Assembly (NCBI RefSeq): GCF_001571245.1
Contig: NZ_BCTK01000007.1
Span: 62,001-126,000, forward strand
Length of the DNA stretch: 64,000 nt
DNA from: Achromobacter piechaudii NBRC 102461
GTDB taxonomy: Bacteria; Pseudomonadota; Gammaproteobacteria; Burkholderiales; Burkholderiaceae_B
Reading direction: 5' to 3'
Part shown: positions 38,149 to 50,363 of the stretch, piece by piece
Position numbering within the stretch: the stretch's first letter is position 1
How the letters are laid out: each line of letters starts with the position of its first letter
Notes under the pieces: model-generated
Seen by the model: only the letters and a program-made list of their open reading frames with translations
Databases searched by the model: none
Told to the model about the DNA's origin: nothing
Program-made: the position numbers and the translations under genes

Positions 38149-39690
38149 ATGCAACTCAATCCCTCCGAGATCAGCGAACTGCTCAAGAGCCGCATCGAGG
38201 GCCTGGGCGCTTCGGCTGATGTCCGTACTCAGGGCACCGTCGTGTCCGTGACCGACGGTATTACCCGCATCCACGGCTTGTCCGACGTGATGCAGGGCGA
38301 AATGCTCGAATTTCCCAACAATGTTTTCGGTCTGGCGCTCAACCTTGAGCGCGATTCCGTCGGCGCCGTGATTCTGGGCGACTACACCGGCATCTCCGAA
38401 GGCGACCAGGTCAAGACGACCGGCCGCATTCTGGAAGTCCCGGTCGGTCCGGAACTGAAAGGCCGCGTGGTCAACACGCTGGGCGAACCGATCGACGGCA
38501 AGGGCCCGGTCAACGCCAAGGAAACCGACATCATCGAAAAAGTGGCGCCTGGCGTTATCGCCCGCCGCTCGGTGTCGCAACCGCTGCAAACCGGCGTCAA
38601 GGCTATCGACTCGATGGTGCCGATCGGCCGTGGCCAGCGCGAGCTGATCATTGGCGACCGCCAAACCGGCAAGACCGCTGTCGCTGTCGACACGATCATC
38701 AGCCAGAAGGGCAAGGGCGTCACCTGCGTGTACGTCGCTATCGGCCAGAAGGCTTCCACGATCAACAACGTGGTCCGCAAGCTGGAAGAGCACGGCGCGA
38801 TGGAATACACCATCGTCGTGGCCGCTTCGGCTTCCGACTCCGCCGCCATGCAATACCTGGCTGCCTACGCCGGTTGCACGATGGGCGAATACTTCCGCGA
38901 TCGTGGCGAAGACGCCCTGATCGTTTATGACGATCTGACCAAGCAAGCCTGGGCCTATCGCCAAGTGTCGCTGCTGCTGCGCCGTCCGCCGGGCCGTGAA
39001 GCCTACCCGGGCGACGTGTTCTACCTGCACTCGCGCCTCTTGGAACGTGCAGCCCGCGTGAACGAAGACTACGTCGAAAAGTTCACCAACGGCGCCGTCA
39101 AGGGCAAGACCGGTTCGCTGACCGCGCTGCCGATCATCGAAACCCAGGCAGGCGACGTGTCGGCCTTCGTTCCGACCAACGTGATCTCGATCACCGACGG
39201 CCAGATCTTCCTGGAAACCGACCTGTTCAACGCCGGTGTCCGCCCCGCAATCAACGCCGGTATCTCGGTGTCGCGTGTGGGTGGCGCTGCTCAGACCAAG
39301 GTCGTCAAGAAGCTGTCCGGCGGTATCCGTACCGACTTGGCGCAGTACCGTGAATTGGCCGCCTTCGCTCAGTTCGCTTCCGACCTGGACGACGCAACCC
39401 GTCGCCAGCTGGAACGCGGCAAGCGCGTGGTGGAACTGCTCAAGCAGCCGCAATACCAGCCGCTGCAAGTGTGGGAACTGGCCGTCACGCTGTACACGGT
39501 CAACAACGGCTACCTGGATGACGTGGACGTGGCCCAAGTGCTGTCGTTCGAGAAGTCGCTGAAGGATCAGCTGAAGGCCAAGCATGCGGCCATGATCCAG
39601 CGCATCGAAGACACCAAGGAACTGTCCAAGGACGACGAGGCCGAATTGGCCACCGCCGTTCAGGAATTCAAGAAGCACGGTGCTTTTTAA
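38149..39690 (+). CDS. atpA: F0F1 ATP synthase subunit alpha
   Basis: Non-catalytic nucleotide-binding subunit of F1, 513 residues, full length. P-loop GDRQTGKT at 169-176; the [27 protein letters not shown] block (split) and [17 protein letters not shown] are conserved. It precedes atpG by 99 bp. TTCCAGGAGTC lies just before the ATG. Confidence 0.98.
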   Translation: MQLNPSEISELLKSRIEGLGASADVRTQGTVVSVTDGITRIHGLSDVMQGEMLEFPNNVFGLALNLERDSVGAVILGDYTGISEGDQVKTTGRILEVPVGPELKGRVVNTLGEPIDGKGPVNAKETDIIEKVAPGVIARRSVSQPLQTGVKAIDSMVPIGRGQRELIIGDRQTGKTAVAVDTIISQKGKGVTCVYVAIGQKASTINNVVRKLEEHGAMEYTIVVAASASDSAAMQYLAAYAGCTMGEYFRDRGEDALIVYDDLTKQAWAYRQVSLLLRRPPGREAYPGDVFYLHSRLLERAARVNEDYVEKFTNGAVKGKTGSLTALPIIETQAGDVSAFVPTNVISITDGQIFLETDLFNAGVRPAINAGISVSRVGGAAQTKVVKKLSGGIRTDLAQYRELAAFAQFASDLDDATRRQLERGKRVVELLKQPQYQPLQVWELAVTLYTVNNGYLDDVDVAQVLSFEKSLKDQLKAKHAAMIQRIEDTKELSKDDEAELATAVQEFKKHGAF

Positions 39691-39789
39691 GAAAGTGATG
39701 GGTTAGGCGTCTGCGACGCCTCACCCGTCCTTACCGGATGGTTGAGGCGACTCGCGGAACCCATCGGCCAGTCTTCACAGGAAAGCGCA

Positions 39790-42142
<2,353 letters not shown>

Positions 42143-42151
42143 GGAACCGAT

Positions 42152-42577
42152 ATGGCTACCCTGCATGTGGATGTCGTCAGCGCAGAGGAAGCGATCTTCT
42201 CCGGTGAGGCGAAGTTCGTGGTGCTGCCTGGCGAAGCGGGTGAACTGGGCATCTTGCCCGGCCACACCCCGCTGATTTCGCGCATACGCCCCGGGACGGT
42301 CAAGATCGTTCGTGCCGACCAAGGCGAGGAAAACATCTTCGTCGCCGGGGGCATTCTGGAAGTGCAGCCGGGCAGCGTGACGGTTTTGGCCGACACCGCT
42401 ATCCGTGCTTCCGACCTGGACGAAGCTCGCGCCGTGGAAGCTCGCAAGAAGGCCGAAGAGGCCCTGGCGAACGCCAAGGACAAGGCGGACATCGCAGTTG
42501 TCGAAGCAGAACTCGCCATGCTGGCTGCGCAAGCCATCGCGGCGCGCAAGCTGCGCCAAGGCGGCCGTTCGCACTAA
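42152..42577 (+). CDS. atpC: F0F1 ATP synthase subunit epsilon
   Basis: Regulatory rotor subunit of F1, 141 residues. N-terminal beta sandwich ([38 protein letters not shown], split) and C-terminal two-helix arm with the [17 protein letters not shown] segment. Last gene of the operon, 9 bp behind atpD and followed by a strong terminator. Confidence 0.97.
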   Translation: MATLHVDVVSAEEAIFSGEAKFVVLPGEAGELGILPGHTPLISRIRPGTVKIVRADQGEENIFVAGGILEVQPGSVTVLADTAIRASDLDEARAVEARKKAEEALANAKDKADIAVVEAELAMLAAQAIAARKLRQGGRSH

Positions 42578-42607
42578 GCGGCAAAGCAATACACCGGGTT
42601 CGCCCGG

Positions 42608-42643
42608 CATGAAAAAAGCGGCCTTCGGGCCGCTTTTTTCATG
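42608..42643 (+). terminator. Intrinsic terminator of the atp operon
   Basis: CATGAAAAAAGCGGCC and its reverse complement surround a TTCG loop (42624-42627), giving a 16-bp stem with an A-run before and a T-run after. The A/T symmetry would allow termination in both directions. Confidence 0.95.
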
Positions 42644-42754
42644 CGCGCTCGATTTGGCCATGTGCCGGGCTGGCCCTGCCGCGTGCTGACCGCAATGCGT
42701 TCGATACGAATAGCTGGGCCGGATCTGCAACAGTAGCCTTCAACTTTGCCTGAT

Positions 42755-43624
42755 ATGCCAAAGGGGAATGCGTTGCGAGAAGTCCTGGATTGTGGGGTAC
42801 TGCTGGCCCCTGGTCACGAGGCCGCCATGCGCGATTGGGTGGTTCGGCATCAAGGCGAGCTGCCGCGCATCCGCCTGCATGTCGTGCCGCTGGATTCGCC
42901 GGCGGTGCTGCCGCCGTCGCAAGCAGGCCTTGCCGTGCCAGGGCTTGCAAGCTCGCCGACCGACGTGCAGGCGCTGGCCCGCATGGCCGTCTCTTTGCGC
43001 CGCTATGACAGCTGCGTGCTGCCCGTGGCGCCCTCGTCGGTGGCATGGGCGCGCATGGCGCTGTCGATGGCCGGCGCCACGCTGACCACGCCATTGCTGC
43101 TGCTGATGGAAGGCATGAAGGCGCCCGCGATTGAAGATCTGCTGGGGCTGGGTGCTACCGATTTCATGGCGCAGCCGGCCTGCCTGGAAAGCATGCGGGT
43201 CCGGCTGGGGCGTCTGCGCCGAACCGGAGCCGGCCGGGGCGCGCGATGGCAGCAGGGTGGGCAGGCCCAGGTGCAGGAGCCTGCCGCCAGGTATCACGAA
43301 CACGCCGACTTTGATGAAGGCATGCCGCCGCGCGGCATGCGTCCGCGCGTGGCGCCCGAGATCCTGCAACAAGGCTTGGCGAAGTTGCGCGACGGCAGGC
43401 GGCCGCCAGCGCACGAAGCCTTTCGGTTGGCGAAGTCGCGGGTGGTGGATGGATTCGAGCGCGAGTACATCCAGCACGCCTTGTCGCGCCACGGCGGCAA
43501 CGTGGCGCAGGCGGCGCGGGCCTCTGCCAAGCATCGGCGCGCTTTCTGGGCCTTGATGCGCAAGCATGGAATCGAGGCGGCCCCGTTTCGTCAGGCCGCC
43601 CAGGCGCGGGCGATGCGTGGCTGA
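42755..43624 (+). CDS. Probable atypical response regulator with Fis-type HTH
   Basis: A 289-residue protein, not a named family to me. The C-terminal 50 residues form a Fis/NtrC-type helix-turn-helix: FEREYIQHALSRHGGNVAQAARASAKHRR followed by FWALMRKHGI (together split). Residues around 105-155 resemble the second half of a receiver domain (TTPLLLLMEGMKAP, then LGATDFMAQPACLESMRVRL, cf. G-A-x-D-F-L-x-K-P). No phosphoacceptor Asp or acidic pocket is evident and the usual Lys is Gln. It may thus be a pseudo-receiver transcription factor. No kinase gene is adjacent. Alternative starts are TTG 42746 and TTG 42773; AGGGG lies six bases before the latter. Confidence 0.75.
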   Translation: MPKGNALREVLDCGVLLAPGHEAAMRDWVVRHQGELPRIRLHVVPLDSPAVLPPSQAGLAVPGLASSPTDVQALARMAVSLRRYDSCVLPVAPSSVAWARMALSMAGATLTTPLLLLMEGMKAPAIEDLLGLGATDFMAQPACLESMRVRLGRLRRTGAGRGARWQQGGQAQVQEPAARYHEHADFDEGMPPRGMRPRVAPEILQQGLAKLRDGRRPPAHEAFRLAKSRVVDGFEREYIQHALSRHGGNVAQAARASAKHRRAFWALMRKHGIEAAPFRQAAQARAMRG

Positions 43625-43757
43625 TCCATGCATCAATCAGCGGCTGGCGCGTCGCGCCACGCAACGGTTTGCGCCTTGGCAAACGGCGCGTGCGGACTTC
43701 CCGTGTCTTGTCAGCCAGGGGAAGTAAAATCACGGCTTCCGATCAACGAGGATAGTC

Positions 43758-44831
43758 GTGTCTGCTTCCAGCTTGAAGAACGATGTGTTCTTGCGCTCGC
43801 TCCTGCGCGAGCCCGTGCCCTATACCCCGATCTGGCTGATGCGCCAGGCGGGTCGCTACCTGCCGGAGTACCGCGCCACGCGGGCCCGCGCAGGCTCTTT
43901 CATGGGCCTGGCTCAGAACCCGGACTACGCCATGGAAGTCACGTTGCAGCCGCTTGCGCGCTTCGACCTGGACGCCGCCATTCTGTTTTCCGACATCCTG
44001 ACCGTGCCGCATGCGATGGGCCTGGGCCTGGACTTCGCCGAAGGCGAAGGCCCGCGCTTTGCCCACCCGGTGCGCGACGAGCAGGACGTGGCCCGCCTGG
44101 CCGTGCCCGACATGGACAAGCTGCGCTACGTCTTCGACGCCGTCAGCGTCATCCGCCGCGAGCTGGACGGCAAGGTGCCGTTGATCGGTTTCGCGGGCAG
44201 CCCGTTCACCATCGCCTGCTACATGGTCGAAGGCAAGGGCAGCGACGACTACCGCCTGATCAAGACCATGCTTTACTCGCGGCCCGACCTGTTGCATCGC
44301 ATCCTGGAGATCAACGCCGAGGCCACGCTGCAATATCTGAACGCGCAGATCGCCGCCGGTGCGCAAGCCGTCATGCTGTTCGACAGCTGGGGCGGGGTAT
44401 TGGCGGACGGCTTGTTCCAGCAGTTTTCGCTGGCGTACACGAAGAAGGTCGTCGATGGCCTGACCCGCGAAAACGAAGGCCGGCGCGTGCCGGTCATCGT
44501 CTTCACCAAGGGCGGTGGACAGTGGCTTGAGCAGATCGCGGCTTGTGGCTGCGATGCGGTCGGCCTGGACTGGGCCGTTGATCTGGCCGCTGCGCGCCGC
44601 CGCACGGGCGACTCGGTCGCCTTCCAGGGCAACCTCGACCCGATGGCGCTCTTTGGCGGCGGCCCCGCCGTGCGCGCCGAAGCGCGCCGCGTGCTGGACG
44701 CTTTTGGCCCGGTGGGCAAGGGCGGCCATGTCTTCAATCTGGGACATGGAATTTCACGTTTCACTCCGCCTGATGCCGTAGCCGAATTGGTTGAAGAAGT
44801 CCACCAACATAGCCGCTCGCTGCGCGGGTAA
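43758..44831 (+). CDS. hemE: Uroporphyrinogen decarboxylase
   Basis: Removes four carboxyl groups from uroporphyrinogen III in heme synthesis. It has 357 residues from a GTG start with CGAGGATA upstream. The substrate-binding [17 protein letters not shown] and [19 protein letters not shown] are conserved, with the catalytic Asp in [19 protein letters not shown] 9-bp hairpin without T-run (CTTCGGCCC/GGGCCGAAG, 44843-44863) follows its stop. Confidence 0.97.
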   Translation: MSASSLKNDVFLRSLLREPVPYTPIWLMRQAGRYLPEYRATRARAGSFMGLAQNPDYAMEVTLQPLARFDLDAAILFSDILTVPHAMGLGLDFAEGEGPRFAHPVRDEQDVARLAVPDMDKLRYVFDAVSVIRRELDGKVPLIGFAGSPFTIACYMVEGKGSDDYRLIKTMLYSRPDLLHRILEINAEATLQYLNAQIAAGAQAVMLFDSWGGVLADGLFQQFSLAYTKKVVDGLTRENEGRRVPVIVFTKGGGQWLEQIAACGCDAVGLDWAVDLAAARRRTGDSVAFQGNLDPMALFGGGPAVRAEARRVLDAFGPVGKGGHVFNLGHGISRFTPPDAVAELVEEVHQHSRSLRG

Positions 44832-44884
44832 GTGAGTGAACGCTTCGGCCCCAAGGGCCGAAGTTCGAGGGCCCCGGCGAGTAC

Positions 44885-45070
44885 TTGTGCACAGCAAGAA
44901 TTTGCCTGGGGAATACCCTTTATAAGCTGGCTTACAATCTCGGAACGTTGCGTAGGTTATTGTTTTTAAACGGGAAAAGCGAGTTTTCCACCGGATTGCA
45001 CCGTGTCGCGCAATCCAGGCTTATTCCGAAAGTTGATGTTGCCCCAGCCTTTTCCCCAAAGTTATCCACA
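44885..45070 (+). other. DnaA-box cluster in the hemE-priA gap
   Basis: The 351-bp gene-free segment 44832-45182 holds one perfect DnaA box, TTATCCACA at 45062-45070. Three same-strand near-matches each differ from TTWTNCACA at one position: TTGTGCACA (44885-44893), TTTTCCACC (44984-44992) and TTTTCCCCA (45050-45058). Between them are AT-rich stretches (around 44916-44938 and 44957-44970, for example TTATTGTTTTTAAAC) unlike the surrounding DNA. No gene is evident. It could be a replication origin, a DnaA-titrating or reactivating site, or a DnaA-controlled promoter for priA. Confidence 0.55.
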
Positions 45071-45182
45071 GGCGCTGCTTGAACGGGCGCGATCGCCCGG
45101 GCGACAATTGCGGGCCTGCGCGTCCCTCCCTCTCATCTAAGCCTTTTGGATTAATCCTTGTCCGTGACCCGTTCGATCTTCC

Positions 45183-47276
45183 ATGTCTGAATTGCCGCCG
45201 AGCACCCCCGTCGCCGAGGCCGTTTGCTGGGTGCGCGTGGCGCTGGACGTGCCCCTGCCCGGTCCGTTCGACTATCGCAGCGATGCGCCTGTCGCGGTGG
45301 GCCTGCGGGTGATCGTGCCGTTCGGGCGGCGCAAGATGATAGGCGTGGTGGTGGACAACCCGGCCGAGCCGTCTTACGACCCCAAGCAGATCCGGCCCAT
45401 TGAACAGGTGCTGGACGACCTGCCCCCGTTTGACGAGGATTGGCTGCGGCTGGCGCGTTTCGCCGCGGATTACTACCAACGGCCGCTGGGCGAAGTCATG
45501 TTGCCGACATTGCCGCCGCCGCTGCGCAAGCCGACGGCGTATCAGGGCAAGCGCTCTGCCGGCGGGCCCGTGGCGCGGCTGGACAACCGCAAGCGCAAGG
45601 CGGTACGCACGCCTGCCAAGGCAGACCAGGCGCCAGAATTGAATGACGCCCAGCGCGCCGCCGTGGACGCCATCGGCGCGCTGACATCCTTCAAACCCGT
45701 GCTGCTGCACGGCGTCACGGGCAGCGGCAAGACCGAGGTGTACCTGCGCGCCGCCGAACAGGTGTTGAGCCAGGGCCGACAGGTGTTGCTGATGGTGCCC
45801 GAGATCAACCTGACGCCGCAGTTGGAAGGCGCGCTGCGTGCGCGCCTGGAAGCGCTGGTGGGGCCGGATGGGCTGGCCGTCATGCACAGCGGTTTGTCCG
45901 ACGGCGAACGCCTGGAGGCGTGGGCGCGTGCCCAGCGCGGCCAGGCGCGCATGCTGCTGGGTACGCGGATGTCGGTCTTCGCGCCGCTGGGCAAGCTTGG
46001 CTTGATCGTCGTGGACGAAGAACATGATGCGTCCTACAAGCAGCAGGACGGACTGCGCTACTCCGCGCGCGATCTTGCCGTGTGGCGCGCGCATGACCTG
46101 AATATTCCCGTCGTGCTGGGCTCGGCCACGCCGTCCCTGGAAACCTGGCAGCACGCCGAACGCGGACGCTATCTGCGCCTGACCTTGCCAGGCCGCGCCC
46201 GTTCCAGCACCTTGCCGTCCATGCGTCTGGTGGACACACGCCGCTTGCAGATGAAGCACGGCATGTCGCCGCAACTGCTCGATGCCATCGGCCAGCGCCT
46301 GGAGCGCAAGGAGCAGTCGCTGATCTTCCTGAACCGGCGCGGTTATTCGCCGGTGCTGCACTGCCAGTCCTGCGCCTGGGTCAGCAATTGTCCGCGCTGC
46401 ACCGCCTTTACCGTGCTGCATCGCACCGACGGGCGCGGGCATCGCTTGCAGTGCCACCATTGCGGCTATCAGGCGCCGGTGCCGCGCGCCTGCCCGGAGT
46501 GCGGCGATCAGGATCTGGCCCCCATGGGCCGCGGCACTCAGCGCGTCGAAGAGCATCTGGCCGAGCTGTTCCCCGGCGCACGCATCTTGCGCATCGATGC
46601 CGACAGTACGCGCAAGAAGGGCAGCGCCGAAGCCTTGTTCGCGTCCGTGCATGCGGGCGAGGTCGATATCCTGGTCGGTACGCAGATGGTGGCCAAGGGC
46701 CACGATTTTGCGCGGCTTGGTTTGGTCGGCGTGCTCAATTCCGACTCGATGCTGTTCGCGCACGATTTTCGCGCGCCCGAACGGCTGTTCGCCCAGCTGA
46801 TGCAGGTGGCCGGCCGCGCAGGCCGTCATCAGGGCAACGGCGAAGTGCTTATTCAGACCGGCTATCCCGAACAGCCCGTGTATCAGGCGCTGTTGCGGCA
46901 CGACTACGCGGGTTTTGCGCGGCATGCGCTGCATGAGCGCGAAAGCACCGGCCTGCCGCCCTTTGTCTATCAGGCGCTGCTGACCGCCGAGGCGCGTGAA
47001 CTCAAGGTTGCGCAGGCCTTCCTGGAGCGCGCCCGCGTGTTGCCCGAAGGGGAATGGGCGGCCGACTTCCCCGGCCTGGACGCGATCATGCTGTATGACC
47101 CGGTGCCGCTGCGCGTGGTGCGCGTGGCCAATATAGAACGGGCGCAGTTGCTGGTGGAAAGCAGCAGCCGGCCCGCCTTGCAGGCGTTCCTGGCCTCGTG
47201 GTCGCACCACCTGCCGTACATCGCCAACGAGGCGCGCGTGCGCTGGCAACTGGAAGTCGATCCGCTTGAAATCTAG
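45183..47276 (+). CDS. priA: Primosomal protein N' (replication restart helicase)
   Basis: PriA recognises stalled forks and reloads the replisome. It has 697 residues. The N-terminal DNA 3'-end binding domain has ALDVPLPGPFDYRSD. The superfamily 2 helicase core has Walker A GVTGSGKTEVYLRAAE, DEEHD and the GSATPSLETW motif. A zinc region (about 400-450) has CQSC, CPRC, CHHC and CPEC. The conserved VAGRAGRHQGNGEVLIQT block follows. The upstream gap carries DnaA boxes. Confidence 0.96.
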   Translation: MSELPPSTPVAEAVCWVRVALDVPLPGPFDYRSDAPVAVGLRVIVPFGRRKMIGVVVDNPAEPSYDPKQIRPIEQVLDDLPPFDEDWLRLARFAADYYQRPLGEVMLPTLPPPLRKPTAYQGKRSAGGPVARLDNRKRKAVRTPAKADQAPELNDAQRAAVDAIGALTSFKPVLLHGVTGSGKTEVYLRAAEQVLSQGRQVLLMVPEINLTPQLEGALRARLEALVGPDGLAVMHSGLSDGERLEAWARAQRGQARMLLGTRMSVFAPLGKLGLIVVDEEHDASYKQQDGLRYSARDLAVWRAHDLNIPVVLGSATPSLETWQHAERGRYLRLTLPGRARSSTLPSMRLVDTRRLQMKHGMSPQLLDAIGQRLERKEQSLIFLNRRGYSPVLHCQSCAWVSNCPRCTAFTVLHRTDGRGHRLQCHHCGYQAPVPRACPECGDQDLAPMGRGTQRVEEHLAELFPGARILRIDADSTRKKGSAEALFASVHAGEVDILVGTQMVAKGHDFARLGLVGVLNSDSMLFAHDFRAPERLFAQLMQVAGRAGRHQGNGEVLIQTGYPEQPVYQALLRHDYAGFARHALHERESTGLPPFVYQALLTAEARELKVAQAFLERARVLPEGEWAADFPGLDAIMLYDPVPLRVVRVANIERAQLLVESSSRPALQAFLASWSHHLPYIANEARVRWQLEVDPLEI

Positions 47277-47380
47277 CGGCCGCCACCCATGCGCCATGCA
47301 GGCGATTGTTCTATGATCTTCTTCCTCTATCGCGCTGGCGCGGCAGGCGCTTGGCGCCTGCGCCCGTTTTAAAGCTCAAC

Positions 47381-49444
47381 ATGTCCGCTAGCGAAACCAT
47401 TGCCCAAGGTATGAACCCCGCCCAACGAGAGGCGGTGCTTTACCTGGACGGCCCGTGCCTGGTGCTGGCCGGCGCCGGCAGCGGCAAGACGCGCGTCATC
47501 ACGCAGAAAATTGCGTACCTGCTGCGTGAATGCGGCTACATGGGCCGCAACGTCGTGGCGCTGACCTTCACCAACAAGGCCGCGCGCGAAATGGACGAGC
47601 GCGTCAAGACGCTGGTGGATCGCAAGCTGTCCAAGGGGCTGATCATCAGCACGTTCCATTCGCTGGGCGTGAAGATGCTGCGCGAGGAAGCGCGCAACGC
47701 GGGCCTCAAGCCCACGTTTTCGATCCTGGACGCCGACGACGCCATGTCGATCATCCAGGAGCTTCTGGCCACCACCGACAAGGCCCGCCTGCGCCACGTG
47801 CAGGGGATCATTTCCTTGTGGAAGAACGCGCTGATGGAGCCCGATGACGCCGCGCGCGAAGCGGTCACGCCGGGCGACGTGGAAGCCGCCAACATCTACC
47901 GCAGCTATGCCGCCACGCTGGCGGCGTATCAGGCGGTGGACTTCGATGACTTGATCCGCATCCCCGCGCTGCTGCTGTCCAGCAACGAAGAGGTGCGCAC
48001 GCGCTGGCAGAACCGCGTTCGTTATTTGTTGGTGGACGAATATCAGGACACCAACGTGTGCCAGTACCGTCTGGTGCAATTGCTGACGGGCTCGCGCGCG
48101 ATGTTCACGGCGGTGGGCGACGACGACCAGGCCATCTACGCCTGGCGCGGCGCCACCATCGAAAATCTGGCCAAGCTCACCACCGACTACCCCAACATCA
48201 AGCTCATCAAGCTTGAACAGAATTACCGGTCGGTGCAGCGCATCCTGGCTGCCGCCAACGCGGTCATTGAAAAGAATCCCAAGCTGTTCGACAAGAAGCT
48301 GTGGTCAGACCTGGGCGTGGGCGAACCGATTCTTGTGTCCGCCATGGACGGCGAAGAGCAGGAAGCGGAATCCATTGCCATGAAGGTGTCGGCCGCGCGC
48401 TTCGAACGCCAGGCGCAGTGGAAGGACTTCGCCATCCTGTATCGCAGCAATCATCAGTCGCGCATTCTGGAACAGGCGCTGCGCAACTTGAAGATCCCGT
48501 ACACGATCTCGGGCGGCCAGAGCTTCTTCGACAAGGCCGAAGTGCGCGATGTGCTGTCGTACCTGCGCCTGCTAGCCAATGACGATGACGACCCCGCCTT
48601 CATCCGCGCGGCCACCACGCCCAAGCGCGGCATCGGCCAGGCTACCTTGCAGGTGCTGGGGCAGTACGCCGCCACGCGTGAACTGTCGCTCTTGGCCGCC
48701 GTGGCCGAGACCGGCGTGGAAAGTCTGCTGGCGCCGCGTCAGCTAGAGCCGCTGCGCACCTTTGCCGAGTTCATTCGCCGCATGCAATGGCGAGCAGGGC
48801 GGGGCGCGGTGTCGGGCAAGGACGCGACGCCCGCCGAGCCGGCCGGCGTCATCCTGGACGACCTGCTCGAAGCCATCCAGTACGAGCGCCATCTGTTCGA
48901 ACTGTTTGAAGAACGCCCCGCGCAAACGCGCTGGCAGAACGTGCTGGAACTGACCGGTTGGCTCAAGCGCAAGGCCGAAGAAGACGACATGACGCTCTTC
49001 GATCTGGTGCAGCACGTGGCGCTGGTCACGATGCTGGAACGCGGCGAGGAAGACGAGCCCGATGCGGTCAAGATGTCGACCTTGCACGCCTCCAAGGGGC
49101 TGGAGTATCCGCACGTGTACCTGGCGGGCGTCGAAGAAGGCCTGTTGCCGCACCTGGGCAAGGACGACGAAGTGGGCGACCCCGCCCGCGCGGCCGAGAA
49201 CCTTGCCACCCGCATTCAGGAAGAGCGACGCCTGATGTACGTGGGCATCACGCGCGCGCAGCGCAGCCTGAACCTGAGCTGGTGCAAGCGCCGCCGCCGC
49301 GCCCGCGAAGACCTGGTGCGCGAACCTTCGCGCTTCATCGAAGAGATGGGCTTGGGCGACGTGCGCATACAGGAAGACGAGGCCACGGCCGCCATGAATC
49401 CCAAAGAGCGCATGGCGATGCTCAAGGCGCTGCTGAAAAAGTAG
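47381..49444 (+). CDS. rep: ATP-dependent DNA helicase Rep (UvrD/Rep family)
   Basis: SF1A 3'-5' helicase that clears proteins ahead of forks, 687 residues. The start MSASETIAQGMNPAQREAV is preferred over an upstream in-frame ATG at 47306. Motifs are Walker A GAGSGKTRV, LTFTNKAAREMDERV, LVDEYQDTNVCQY (motif II), VGDDDQAIYAWRGA (III), LEQNYRSVQRIL (IV), STLHASKGLEYPHVYLAGVEEGLLPH (V, split) and ERRLMYVGITRAQRSLNLSW (VI). It lies 104 bp behind priA; both act at replication forks. Confidence 0.94.
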   Translation: MSASETIAQGMNPAQREAVLYLDGPCLVLAGAGSGKTRVITQKIAYLLRECGYMGRNVVALTFTNKAAREMDERVKTLVDRKLSKGLIISTFHSLGVKMLREEARNAGLKPTFSILDADDAMSIIQELLATTDKARLRHVQGIISLWKNALMEPDDAAREAVTPGDVEAANIYRSYAATLAAYQAVDFDDLIRIPALLLSSNEEVRTRWQNRVRYLLVDEYQDTNVCQYRLVQLLTGSRAMFTAVGDDDQAIYAWRGATIENLAKLTTDYPNIKLIKLEQNYRSVQRILAAANAVIEKNPKLFDKKLWSDLGVGEPILVSAMDGEEQEAESIAMKVSAARFERQAQWKDFAILYRSNHQSRILEQALRNLKIPYTISGGQSFFDKAEVRDVLSYLRLLANDDDDPAFIRAATTPKRGIGQATLQVLGQYAATRELSLLAAVAETGVESLLAPRQLEPLRTFAEFIRRMQWRAGRGAVSGKDATPAEPAGVILDDLLEAIQYERHLFELFEERPAQTRWQNVLELTGWLKRKAEEDDMTLFDLVQHVALVTMLERGEEDEPDAVKMSTLHASKGLEYPHVYLAGVEEGLLPHLGKDDEVGDPARAAENLATRIQEERRLMYVGITRAQRSLNLSWCKRRRRAREDLVREPSRFIEEMGLGDVRIQEDEATAAMNPKERMAMLKALLKK

Positions 49445-49483
49445 CCGCGACCGTCGCCACGTAACGCCGTGCCTTCCGCCACC

Positions 49484-50323
49484 ATGCCCCCCGCCCTCAA
49501 AGACGACGTCCGCTACCTGCCGGTACGCAGCACGCCGGGCCTGGTGCTGGGGCAGGCGCGGCTGTCCCGGTTCCAGTTCGATCGCCACTACCATGAGGAC
49601 TATCACATCGGCCTCGTGACGCAGGGCGTGCAGCGGCAGTGCTTTCGGGGGCAGAGCATTCTGTTGGGCCCCGGTGGCATCGCACTGATGCCGCCCGGTG
49701 AAATCCATGACGGTTGCGGCGCGGGCGATCCTGGCGCGGCGTATGTGCTCAAGACGTTTCGGATCTCGCCCGCGCTGATGCGCGCCTGCATCGAAGACGT
49801 ATCCGACACCGACGCGCGCGAGCGGTTTTTTGGCACGCTGGTGCAGGACGCCGACATGGCGCGCCGCTTCATGGCCTTGCATAGCGTGTGGATGTCAGGT
49901 GCGCCGGACGAACCGCTGGCCCGCCAGTCGCAGTCGCTGAACCTGATGGCCGACCTGTTCGTCCGCACGCGCACGGTGAAGCCGCAGGTGGTCAAGGGCG
50001 GCCTGTCAGCCGCACATCGGCTTGCAGTGCGCGACTATTGCCTGGCGCACCTGAGCGACAAGATATCGTTGGACGATCTGGCGCGGCTGTGCGGTCTGAG
50101 TCGCTTTCAATTCCTGCGGCGCTTCACGCATTCGGCGGGTCTGACGCCGCACGCGTGGTTGGTGCGTCTGCGGCTGGAGCGCGCTTGCGCCGCCTTGGCC
50201 AACGCGCGAATCTCGGTCGCCGACGTGGCCGCCGACGTGGGCTTTTACGATCAAAGCCATTTCAATCGCGCGTTTCGCGCGGCCTATGGCGCGCCGCCAT
50301 CGGCCTATCAACCCACTGCGTAG
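49484..50323 (+). CDS. AraC-family transcriptional regulator
   Basis: A 279-residue regulator. The N-terminal cupin (about residues 20-100) has FDRHYHEDYHIGLVTQG and ALMPPGEIHDG. The C-terminal two-HTH AraC domain has ISLDDLARLCGLSRFQFLRRF and ISVADVAADVGFYDQSHFNRAFR (split), ending GAPPSAYQP. The family often controls amino-acid export or sugar use; the target is unknown. The start is uncertain: ATG 49484 or GTG 49469, neither with a clear SD. It is convergent with the threonine aldolase gene. Confidence 0.9.
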   Translation: MPPALKDDVRYLPVRSTPGLVLGQARLSRFQFDRHYHEDYHIGLVTQGVQRQCFRGQSILLGPGGIALMPPGEIHDGCGAGDPGAAYVLKTFRISPALMRACIEDVSDTDARERFFGTLVQDADMARRFMALHSVWMSGAPDEPLARQSQSLNLMADLFVRTRTVKPQVVKGGLSAAHRLAVRDYCLAHLSDKISLDDLARLCGLSRFQFLRRFTHSAGLTPHAWLVRLRLERACAALANARISVADVAADVGFYDQSHFNRAFRAAYGAPPSAYQPTA

Positions 50324-50363
50324 GCCGCAACGCCCGCGATGACGCGGGCGATGGTTCGCGCGT

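Noticed and set aside
45021-47297. Long open frame antisense to priA (758 codons)
   Set aside because: Arg/His/Gln-rich low-complexity product, fully explained by the opposite-strand priA coding sequence.
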